Shown: piece by piece, positions 23,442 to 30,460 of the stretch
How the letters are laid out: every line of letters begins with the position of its first letter
How positions within the stretch are numbered: the stretch's first letter is position 1
Assembly: GCA_017615435.1 (NCBI GenBank)
Contig: JAGAAF010000042.1
Coordinates: 1 to 30,460, forward strand
Direction of reading: 5' to 3'
DNA: 30,460 bases
Origin: Bacteroidales bacterium
GTDB lineage: Bacteria; Bacteroidota; Bacteroidia; Bacteroidales; UBA932
Translations under genes and position numbers: made by a program
The notes under the pieces: model-generated
Seen by the model: only the letters and a program-made list of their open reading frames with translations
Database searches by the model: none
What the model was told of the DNA's origin: nothing

Positions 23442-24816
23442 AGAATGTGAGTCCCACTCCGATGTGGGCGTTCATATTGAAGCCGTGCAGAGGAACGGGG
23501 ATGCCTCCGAAGTAGGGCAGCGGAACATCCTTGATGAGGCCTATGTTACCGAGGAAGGTATCGAAGCCGGCGAGGATATTGAGCGGCCCGAGGTGGAGGT
23601 CAAGCGCACCGCCGCAGACAGGGCCGCCGAGGGACCCGTAGCCGGCGTTGGCGCTGAGACTGAACAGATACCACGGGGTGAAGGTGATGCCAGCGCGAGC
23701 CTCATACCAGGGAGCGATGGTGTCGAAATGCCAGGTGCCGAGGGCGCCCACAGAGAGCGGTTCGAAGAAAGGCATCTTATAACGCACGCCGAGGGCGGCG
23801 TTGAAGGGAAGGACATCCACGCGCTGGGGCGCACCGTCCACTTCGTGGAAAATGATCGCTTTTCTCAGTTCTTCCACGACCTGATCGAAATCGGCCTTGA
23901 CCGAACCGTCTTCGTAGCTGATTTCAGTTCCGTTGTAGGTAACTGAACTGCTGGCCGCGAGATTGGTGGTGTTGTTCCTGAACATTACACCGAATTCGGT
24001 GAGGGAAGCCATTACCTTGAATCCGTAGAAAGGTTCGAACTCGATGCCGAGGTCAAGTCCTCCGCCGTAACCGCCCACATAGGGACCGGTCAGGGCGAGT
24101 GAATTCGGATCTATGTTGCCGTTCTCGTCGATACCGAGGGAGGCGATACCTGAAGTCTGGAGACGGATTTCAGTGTTGATCTCTGCGGAAGAACCCATCG
24201 TGAGGGTAGTATTCGCAGTGTAGGCCTTGACATCCGCCAGTCCCGCGAGGAAATGCAGGCGGCCGCCTATCGTGAGGTAGTCTCCGATGGTGTGCGCAAA
24301 GCCGCAGGCCACGTCCGCGATGACTCCGAGGCTGACGCCGAGCCCGCTGATGTCGTAGGGCTGGTCGCCGCCCACCTTGAGGAAAGCGAACAGGTCGTGG
24401 GGCAGGGCGAAGCCGGCCGTGGTCCTGAGGTTCACTTCGAAGGTGGTCATACGGTTGTATTTGGCTACTCCCACACTGAGAATGTTGAGACTCTCATCCA
24501 GCGAGAGGCGCATACCGTTCGGTATGCCTCCGAGGAATTGGTCGGCGCTGACAGCTTTGTTGAAACCGGTAACCATTCCGTTCTCGGTAGGGAAAAGGAA
24601 GGATGCCATACCAACGTTGAGGTTGTTCTGCAGGTCGATGCTGCCGAGTCCCAGGCCTAAGAAGGATTTAGGCCCGATCTGAGCGGGGTTGATGCGGTAT
24701 CCGTAGACGTAGTTGTCCAGGAAATAACCGCTCCTGAATGATTGTGCGGACGCACTCGCGACTGAAAAGAGGCTAAGCGCGGCAACCAGTACTAGGGATA
24801 TATTGATCTTTTTCAT
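23440..24816 (-). CDS. Outer-membrane beta-barrel protein (DUF5723-like)
   Basis: A 458-residue protein with a signal peptide (MKKINISLVLVAALSLFSVASASAQ). The mature start SFRSGYFLDNYVYGYRINPAQ and the many glycine-rich alternating strands (LGLGLGSIDLQNN, YVGGYGGGLDLGIEF, FSLSANAGYGSLGG) recall DUF5723 proteins of Bacteroidota, which resemble the PorV/FadL barrels. It ends HIGVGLTF, with the C-terminal aromatic expected of an outer-membrane barrel. Its ATG overlaps the stop of the upstream giant lipoprotein by four bases, so the two are made together and may form one surface complex. The role is unknown. Confidence 0.8.
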   Translation of the reverse strand: MKKINISLVLVAALSLFSVASASAQSFRSGYFLDNYVYGYRINPAQIGPKSFLGLGLGSIDLQNNLNVGMASFLFPTENGMVTGFNKAVSADQFLGGIPNGMRLSLDESLNILSVGVAKYNRMTTFEVNLRTTAGFALPHDLFAFLKVGGDQPYDISGLGVSLGVIADVACGFAHTIGDYLTIGGRLHFLAGLADVKAYTANTTLTMGSSAEINTEIRLQTSGIASLGIDENGNIDPNSLALTGPYVGGYGGGLDLGIEFEPFYGFKVMASLTEFGVMFRNNTTNLAASSSVTYNGTEISYEDGSVKADFDQVVEELRKAIIFHEVDGAPQRVDVLPFNAALGVRYKMPFFEPLSVGALGTWHFDTIAPWYEARAGITFTPWYLFSLSANAGYGSLGGPVCGGALDLHLGPLNILAGFDTFLGNIGLIKDVPLPYFGGIPVPLHGFNMNAHIGVGLTF

Positions 24817-27800
24817 TTCGTAGGGACTGAATAAGTTATACCGTCGGGAAGCACTGCCGCAAGATCGGTTAGCTGCAGGGATGAATTCTCAGTGAGAGCG
24901 ACGCCTTCGACAGCCGTCACCGAAATGATGAGGTGAGCCTTGGAGATCTTCTTTGTCTTGTCTGTCGGGCTCAGATAGAACGCGATGTCGCTGGTGGTGT
25001 TGCCCTGGATAGCGATCGTGCTCGCCTTGTCCTGCGGGATTTCTGCATCTTCGGTGTCGAGAAGGACCATCTCCACGTTGACATTGAGAGGGGAATCGTT
25101 GACAGCCTTGCCGGTGATGCCGAAGCTGCCGATTTCGGTGTAGTCCGCAATCATAGACAGGTCTATGTCAGTGGTTGTGGAGAAGTGGAAGTCCTTGCCG
25201 AACGCGAGCGGAGCCGTGATGGCGTAGGCGAGATCGAGGACGTAGGTGGCTGAAGGCTCCAGAATTGAAGGAACTGTTTCATCCACGGCCGCCTTGATGC
25301 TGATCTGGATAGAGTCGGGGATGTTGGTGAGGAGCTTGGTGACATCGGCCTCGAGGACTACGTGATCCGGAGGTGCAGTCGTCGCCGACTTGCAGATCAC
25401 GAAGCGCTTGGTGAGGGTGTCTACTGCACTTTCAGCGTTAGGCAACTCGATATTGTGCAAGCTGATCTTGTTCTCTTCCTGGACTGATCCTCCGAGGTAA
25501 GGGATGAGATCCAGGTCGCCCTTCATCGGAATACCAAGGTTGGACTTGATAGAGAGGGTGATCTGGGGATCGTCGAGATCAGGGGAGAGACTGCCGTCCC
25601 TGAGCATCTCGGGGAGATTGTCGAGTTTCACCGTGGTGGGATTATCCAGCTGGTATGAAATCACGCCGGTCGCCTTCGAGAGGGCGATCTTGCCGCTGGC
25701 ATTACCTATGGACGCTGAGAAATCGATGTTGATGTCCGACTGGAGCGACTCGAGATTGATGTTGTTGCTTTCAGCCGAGACCGAACCGGCGACCTTGATT
25801 TGTCCGGACAGTTTGCCGTTTTCAGGAATCTGCACGTTGGAGATCTTCTGAATCTTGACCGGTGTGAAGGGGAGTGCTCCGTCCACAATGTAACCCTTGA
25901 TAGGAATGCTGCTCGGCGTGATGAAGTCGGGCAGAGTAAGTGTGAAGTCCACATTGTACTTGCCATCTCCCAGGTCGGGCAGCCCCGTGAAGGAGGCATT
26001 GATGGAGAGGAATACTTCGTCCAGGGTGAGTTCGGTGATGCTCTTTAGCAGATTGTTGTCTCCCAGTTCGAAGTCCATATCGTAGCTTTCGTCGATATCG
26101 TAACTGAACGCATCGTCGAGGGCAATAGAAGAAGCGGTGATTTTGGGGATGTTCACCGTGATGCCGAATACCGCGCCCGAAATGCCCTGAAGGTCACTGT
26201 AGAGAACGTCAGCTGCAGGGACGAGGATCTTGCCCTCAACGGCGTAAGAAGTGACTATCTTCATTCCGTCGGGTTTCTGCACGGGGTTGACCCTGAGGTG
26301 AGAGATGGGCAGGACTATCGATGCGGGGATGGCGCCCTGGATGAGCAGGGTGTTGTTCTCAGCATTGAAGGTGAGCGAAGGATCCAGACCTGATGCGTCG
26401 AACTCGAAGACGTCCGGCAGGGTGAAGAGGATGCCTTCGGGTCCTGTCACGAAGTTCATTCCGGTAACCACAGGGAGGGCGCAGGTGACAGTGATGGCTG
26501 GATTGCCCGACGGGGTCACCACGAACGAGCCGAGCGCGTCCATACCGTCAGCCGCGAACTCGAGTACGTCTGAGGTTGCGGCATCCTTCTCTATGGCGTT
26601 GGTTTCGATGAGTATATCGCTGATGGCGGGTTCGCCCTCAATCGACACCGCAAGAGTAATGTCTCCGGCTTCGGTGCCGGGGATGTCGTCGCTGGAAATC
26701 ACCAGATTGTTGGCGGCAAAGTCCGCCGTGACTCCGATTTCTTCCAGGACCTTGACCTTATTGCCGGTTACGGTCGGGTAGAAGGACTTTATGACTATGG
26801 GCTCGTTGACCGCTCCAAGGGCCAGGTCGCCCGAGAGGGTGAGTTTGCCGTTAACGGTACCCTGCACGTCCATTCCCTCGGGGAAGTCGAGCACGATGGT
26901 GTACGGCAGGCTCTTTCCTGAGTGGAGGATATTGAGGTTGCTGGGCGTGATCTTAAGGTAGATGGGCTTGGTCTGGTCCATCTTCACTTCCTTGACGGTT
27001 TTCACCTCCTCAGGAAGGTCGAATGACTCGTCGCTGCCGACGGTGAGAATGTCCTGGTGGTTGAAAACGACGGGTGCAACCGCTATGTCGGCGGATGTTA
27101 TTTCAAGGTCGATGAAAGTGATCGAGATTTTGATGGTCATATCGCCGGTGGCGCCAAGGGATGCAGATGATGCCTTAGGATCATTGATCTCAATCGTACC
27201 CCCAAGCACTATGTCTTCGTCGATGGAGATTGCCCCCTCGTACTCGGTGGTGGCGAGACCGGTGATGATGTAATCGTGAGTCGCAGACCAGCTGTTGCCC
27301 TTATTAAGTCTCAATCCGGAAAGATCGATGACGCTTCCGCCCTGGATTACGAGTAGCTGGGAGATATCCAGATCGACATCGGGAACTATTTCTCCGTCCG
27401 AGAGGAAGTTGTTCGAGATACTCAGCGTCACCCTCATCTTCGCTCCGTTCTTGGTGGCGATGTTGCGGATTGCCGAGATGTCCTCGTGCAGAACGATGTC
27501 TGGAACCGTCACATCGATATTGGTCTCGTCCACGGTGATATTGGGGATGAGCTCTTTCGGAATGTTGAACTCGCTGCCGCCTGCAGCCGCCGCGAGAGTG
27601 GCGATTGTGGCGTTCCTGGTGACATTGCGGGTGTAACTCTTCTCGCCTATCTGGTTCGCGAGGTTGAGATCCGAATTGCCGTTGATGGCATCCTTGTACT
27701 TGTTAAGTCCCGCCTTGAAATTCAGCGCGTCCATATTGGTGGAGACGGGGTCGATCTCTATGTCAAGATCTCCCACGTCCGTGAAGGTGTAGGACACTTC

Positions 27801-28208
27801 CTCCTGACGGGCATCAATGCTGAAATTGTCCGGGTCGATGTCTCCGATGTGATAGGAGAACTGCTTTGAGAAATCGACACCGTCGATCTGAGCGAGGTTG
27901 GCAAGATCCAGCTCGGCTATCTGATTCGATAGGGAAGTGCTCCCTTCGTAGGTAAGGATAAGCCTGCCGGATGCATCCGTTTTAAGAAAATCGCCTATGC
28001 TTTCTCCTGCGGAATTGAGGAGGTCGCCCAGGACGATTTTGCTCGTAGAGCCGATAGGCACGGAAATACCCTCTTCAAAGAGGCTGAATTCCGTGTTTAC
28101 ATCCGCGATGCTGACGGTGTACTCCTCGACCGGCTGGCACGAAAGAGCCAGCGCAAGGAGCGCCGCGGCGAGCGGAATGAAACGCTTGTGCAAAATTAGG
28201 GTGCTCAT
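24813..28208 (-). CDS. Very large beta-rich lipoprotein, function unknown
   Basis: A 1131-residue lipoprotein. The start at 28208 gives MSTLILHKRFIPLAAALLALALSC with Cys24 as lipidation site; a frame starting 30 bases earlier puts polar residues before the signal. The rest is rich in Ile, Val, Asp, Ser and Thr and predicted all-beta, with repeated units of the form polar turn, strand, 'DFP' or 'TLP' turn, strand. For example the segments around ILHSGKSLPYTIVLDFPEGM and DGKYNVDFTLTLPDFI are in similar surroundings. Cysteines are scarce. No enzyme motif was seen. Coupled by overlap to the barrel gene downstream, it is likely a surface or periplasmic partner of that barrel. Confidence 0.8.
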   Translation of the reverse strand: MSTLILHKRFIPLAAALLALALSCQPVEEYTVSIADVNTEFSLFEEGISVPIGSTSKIVLGDLLNSAGESIGDFLKTDASGRLILTYEGSTSLSNQIAELDLANLAQIDGVDFSKQFSYHIGDIDPDNFSIDARQEEVSYTFTDVGDLDIEIDPVSTNMDALNFKAGLNKYKDAINGNSDLNLANQIGEKSYTRNVTRNATIATLAAAAGGSEFNIPKELIPNITVDETNIDVTVPDIVLHEDISAIRNIATKNGAKMRVTLSISNNFLSDGEIVPDVDLDISQLLVIQGGSVIDLSGLRLNKGNSWSATHDYIITGLATTEYEGAISIDEDIVLGGTIEINDPKASSASLGATGDMTIKISITFIDLEITSADIAVAPVVFNHQDILTVGSDESFDLPEEVKTVKEVKMDQTKPIYLKITPSNLNILHSGKSLPYTIVLDFPEGMDVQGTVNGKLTLSGDLALGAVNEPIVIKSFYPTVTGNKVKVLEEIGVTADFAANNLVISSDDIPGTEAGDITLAVSIEGEPAISDILIETNAIEKDAATSDVLEFAADGMDALGSFVVTPSGNPAITVTCALPVVTGMNFVTGPEGILFTLPDVFEFDASGLDPSLTFNAENNTLLIQGAIPASIVLPISHLRVNPVQKPDGMKIVTSYAVEGKILVPAADVLYSDLQGISGAVFGITVNIPKITASSIALDDAFSYDIDESYDMDFELGDNNLLKSITELTLDEVFLSINASFTGLPDLGDGKYNVDFTLTLPDFITPSSIPIKGYIVDGALPFTPVKIQKISNVQIPENGKLSGQIKVAGSVSAESNNINLESLQSDINIDFSASIGNASGKIALSKATGVISYQLDNPTTVKLDNLPEMLRDGSLSPDLDDPQITLSIKSNLGIPMKGDLDLIPYLGGSVQEENKISLHNIELPNAESAVDTLTKRFVICKSATTAPPDHVVLEADVTKLLTNIPDSIQISIKAAVDETVPSILEPSATYVLDLAYAITAPLAFGKDFHFSTTTDIDLSMIADYTEIGSFGITGKAVNDSPLNVNVEMVLLDTEDAEIPQDKASTIAIQGNTTSDIAFYLSPTDKTKKISKAHLIISVTAVEGVALTENSSLQLTDLAAVLPDGITYSVPTK

Positions 28209-28242
28209 ATGATTTATAGTGTTATTGTCCGATTGCAAAGGG

Positions 28243-28276
28243 TAAAGATAAGATTTTTTTCACGCACTTGCGCAAA
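28243..28276 (-). promoter_or_regulatory. Possible promoter before the giant lipoprotein
   Basis: On the minus strand TTTG (28276-28273), 22 bases, then TATCTTTA (28250-28243), one base from TAnnTTTG. It lies partly in the 51-base gap after the DUF3667-like gene. The last base differs from consensus and the spacing is slightly long, so read-through from upstream is an alternative. Confidence 0.3.
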
Positions 28277-29159
28277 TGGCGAAAATGATAAGGCCTATGG
28301 CAAGGAGAAGGTAGAATGAAACCATCAGCAGGAGGTAGACCAGACCGGTTCTTACAGTGAGGAGGGCGGACTTGCGGTTGCCCATACCGAAAAGCTGACG
28401 GTAATCGATAAAGAGCAGCACTCCCATCAGAAGGACGCCGAGGTCGGAGTCTTTTCCCCAACTGAATATGAGCGCAAGGAACATAAAGATACAGTACTGG
28501 CACAGGATGTAGGCGGAAGCGGCGGCAGCTCCGGAAAAACTGACTTTGCTCTTACGGAGCACTATCGCCAGCGTCATCCACATCATCAGGAAGTTCCCAA
28601 GGAACAGCGGGAGTCCCTTGCTGCGGAGGTCGCCCTCGATTGCGGCGAGGGATTCTTTCCACGGCGCATCAGCCGCCTCGGGATGCAGGTCCAGCTGGGT
28701 GAGCATAATGGCATCGCTGACGGCCACCATCGCTCTGCCTATCTGCTCCTGAGTGCCCGGACGGCTGGTGCTGTCGGTCTGTATGATGAGGCTTCCGTCT
28801 TTCATACCCCGGGAAAGTGATTCGGCGAAAGAGCCCTTCGAGGCCTGGGGGTTGACTATGGCGACGAGGAGCGTGAACACCGAATAGAACACGAGCAGGG
28901 CTGTGAAGGGAGCAAGATAGTGTTCGTGGTCACCGCGGATAATGTAATCGCGCATCATATACCCGGGGCGCATAAAGAGGTGCGAGAGCGTGCGCTTCGC
29001 GTCGTCGTTCATAAAGGGAATTGCCTCGCGCGTGCCTATGTACACACCTTTGCTCTCTTTGCGGGCCTTGGCCGGCTTACGCCAGGGGACGAAGCCGAGT
29101 TCGCGGTATATCGCCCACAGACGCAGGCGGGGACGCATCCATTTGAGGAGTTTCTTCAT
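28260..29159 (-). CDS. DUF3667-like integral membrane protein
   Basis: A 299-residue membrane protein. The N-terminal cytoplasmic part is basic. The stretch RTLSHLFMRPGYMMRDYIIRGDHEHYLAPF is the core pattern of DUF3667 proteins (a few residues before Arg-Pro, then Tyr and a Pro-containing first membrane helix). About five membrane segments follow: one at about 85-105 and four in the C-terminal half, the last (YLLLMVSFYLLLAIGLIIFAICA) at the very end. Most DUF3667 proteins begin with a Cys4 zinc ribbon; here it is missing. Function unknown. It has its own promoter box and lies 51 bases before the giant lipoprotein gene on the same strand. Confidence 0.75.
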   Translation of the reverse strand: MKKLLKWMRPRLRLWAIYRELGFVPWRKPAKARKESKGVYIGTREAIPFMNDDAKRTLSHLFMRPGYMMRDYIIRGDHEHYLAPFTALLVFYSVFTLLVAIVNPQASKGSFAESLSRGMKDGSLIIQTDSTSRPGTQEQIGRAMVAVSDAIMLTQLDLHPEAADAPWKESLAAIEGDLRSKGLPLFLGNFLMMWMTLAIVLRKSKVSFSGAAAASAYILCQYCIFMFLALIFSWGKDSDLGVLLMGVLLFIDYRQLFGMGNRKSALLTVRTGLVYLLLMVSFYLLLAIGLIIFAICASA

Positions 29160-29178
29160 ATCCTGAAAGGGTTCTTTA

Positions 29179-29186
29179 CAAATATA
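29179..29186 (-). promoter_or_regulatory. -7 box TATATTTG of the DUF3667-like gene
   Basis: An exact TAnnTTTG match on the minus strand, 19 bases before the ATG at 29159. No clear -33 TTG was found 19-21 bases upstream. Confidence 0.55.
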
Positions 29187-29209
29187 AGAAATGTCGGCGT
29201 TTCCGCGTA

Positions 29210-29240
29210 TTGTTTATTTTCTAAACTTTATTTAAGTTTG
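29210..29240 (+). promoter_or_regulatory. Promoter of the terminal lipoprotein gene
   Basis: TTG at 29210-29212, 20 bases, then TAAGTTTG at 29233-29240, a full -33/-7 match. The start codon at 29277 follows after a leader of about 32 bases. Confidence 0.65.
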
Positions 29241-29276
29241 CGTAAGGTTTAGAACGTAACTATTAATCACATATTT

Positions 29277-30460
29277 ATGAAAATCTCAAAATTCTTGGCA
29301 GTATTTGCCCTTGCGGCAGGAGTGTTTGTATCTTGCGGGGAAGGTGATGTGCAGGAAATTGCAAGTCATTCCGCGACACTTACTGTCGTGCCCGGCTCGC
29401 AGAAGATTGCGGCCGACGGATCGGCATCTTTTACTTTCAGTGTAAGCCTCTTGTCAGGGTTGTCAGGGCAGGCGGAGGATATCAGCCATTACACTGCAAC
29501 CATCAGTTTTGAAGCTACCGGCGGTTCTGTAAGCCCGGCATCGGCCACTACGGATGCAACAGGCAGCGTGTCAGTAACCTTCACCACACCGGATCCCCAG
29601 GGCTTTACTGGAGGCACTGTAAAGGGCACAGTCAAGAAGATAGAGGAAGACAAAAAAGACGGCCTGTTCCAGCAGGGAAACCTTGCTACCGCCACCGCCA
29701 ATGTCCTGTCTCTTGATGCCGAAGAACCGATCACGGACAGTCCCATCGAAAAGGCGGAGAAGCTTAAGGACAACACCTATTCCATCCAGAAGAAGGGCGG
29801 AGACGTACAAGTTTACAACCTTCCGCCGGAGTACTCCAAATGGTATGTTGGCACCAGCAATATGGACGGCAGTAAACAGGTCATCCAATTGGAATGTATG
29901 GACGAAGATACAGACGAAGAAGGGAATCCGGATACAAAGGGTTGGCTTTACGGAGAGATTCCCCCGGAAGTGGCCAATAAGCTCGTCACCATCAACCAGG
30001 AGTTCTACCAGAAATATCCTTGGGCCGGCATCAAGATGGGAACCTTCAGAATGGGCGAAAATAATACGATTGATGCCCACGTGGGCCAGGGCGGCAACGT
30101 CAAGCTGGACGGCAGCAGCCAGTTCTATCTGAAGGAAAAGAGCGGCACCAAGGCCTACTCCGGACAGTATCAATACCTGGCCGTCTTTGTATTTGCAAAC
30201 TGGATATGGGATCAGGAATCGGAGGACTATATCCCCGATGGCGATGAATACACCATCTGCATCAATGCCACGCTTACCGAGCTGGTGGCCGATCTATCTT
30301 ACTTCAGTCTGAATTACGAGGACAACTGGGTTGCCCCCGGCAAGTCCACTACCCTGACGGCAAGCTGGACTCCGGGTGCCAAATTCGACTGGAGCAAGGT
30401 GACCCTGAACAGCCAGACCCGCAATGGCGCTTCCGGCGAATGGTTCAGCTGGGATGCTTC
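29277..30460 (+). CDS. Lipoprotein with N-terminal Ig-like domain, cut at the window end
   Basis: The frame stays open from the ATG at 29277 to the last base (394 codons seen). Residues 1-20 (MKISKFLAVFALAAGVFVSC) form a lipoprotein signal with Cys20. Residues about 31-115 look like a bacterial Ig-like domain of the Big_1/invasin kind: a strand ending IAADGSASFTFSV, then GGSVSPASATTDATGSVSVTF. The following region is acidic and rich in aromatic residues (WYVGTSNMDGS, GWLYGEIPPE, FANWIWDQESEDY), suggesting a surface-exposed binding protein. The flipped GEGD after Cys20 is of the kind seen in exported Bacteroidota lipoproteins. The C-terminus and function are not visible. Confidence 0.85.
   Translation, partial: MKISKFLAVFALAAGVFVSCGEGDVQEIASHSATLTVVPGSQKIAADGSASFTFSVSLLSGLSGQAEDISHYTATISFEATGGSVSPASATTDATGSVSVTFTTPDPQGFTGGTVKGTVKKIEEDKKDGLFQQGNLATATANVLSLDAEEPITDSPIEKAEKLKDNTYSIQKKGGDVQVYNLPPEYSKWYVGTSNMDGSKQVIQLECMDEDTDEEGNPDTKGWLYGEIPPEVANKLVTINQEFYQKYPWAGIKMGTFRMGENNTIDAHVGQGGNVKLDGSSQFYLKEKSGTKAYSGQYQYLAVFVFANWIWDQESEDYIPDGDEYTICINATLTELVADLSYFSLNYEDNWVAPGKSTTLTASWTPGAKFDWSKVTLNSQTRNGASGEWFSWDA

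Overview
The window looks like a chromosome segment of an uncultured member of the Bacteroidota, most likely Bacteroidales. The evidence is the -33 TTG(TTTG) / -7 TAnnTTTG promoters seen in front of several genes, the absence of obvious Shine-Dalgarno sequences, SPII lipoproteins, C-terminal-aromatic beta-barrel proteins, a DUF3667-type membrane protein and moderately high GC coding sequence. No rRNA, tRNA, transposase, integrase, CRISPR array or phage gene was seen. No gene-free stretch exceeds about 190 bases.

Layout. (1) Bases 1-191 hold three copies of a 12-bp motif spaced exactly 32 bp apart around a leftward promoter, whose gene runs off the left edge. (2) Bases 192-4683, minus strand, form a tight operon: a lipoprotein with a circularly permuted amino-acid-binding domain fused to an ABC permease, its ATPase with an extra C-terminal domain, a GNAT acetyltransferase fused to a six-cysteine zinc ribbon, and a lipoprotein with an HEIFH zinc-protease motif. 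(3) Bases 4737-10734, plus strand: two exported proteins, then a tightly packed five-gene set of RelA/SpoT-type alarmone synthetase, HD-type alarmone hydrolase, aminoglycoside-phosphotransferase-fold kinase, membrane sensor/PP2C phosphatase/anti-sigma-type HATPase in one chain, and a STAS anti-sigma-antagonist. This combines a split stringent-response switch with a partner-switching module and is the best candidate for an undescribed system here. (4) Bases 10741-11940, minus strand: a CofE-like (F420:glutamate ligase family) protein, divergent from (5) bases 12113-23404, plus strand, a nine-gene purine operon: purC1, purE, purL, purC2, purF, purM, purN, purH, purD. (6) Bases 23440-29159, minus strand: a beta-barrel protein of the DUF5723 kind, a 1131-residue beta-rich lipoprotein and a DUF3667-like membrane protein. 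(7) Bases 29277-30460, plus strand: the start of a lipoprotein with an Ig-like domain, cut by the window end.

The purine operon supplies enzymes for the steps from PRPP to IMP except PurK and PurB, which are not here. Two of its members are unusual. PurF starts Met-Gly where the family needs its N-terminal nucleophile cysteine, and other glutaminase residues are also changed, while its PRPP loop and Fe-S cysteines are kept. There are two SAICAR-synthetase genes: PurC1 keeps the substrate- and ATP-contacting residues I could align, and PurC2, which directly precedes purF, has lost three of them. The alarmone module lies next to this operon but on a separate transcript; PurF is a known (p)ppGpp target in E. 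coli, so a functional link is possible but not shown.

All family assignments come from reading motifs by eye; no searches were run.
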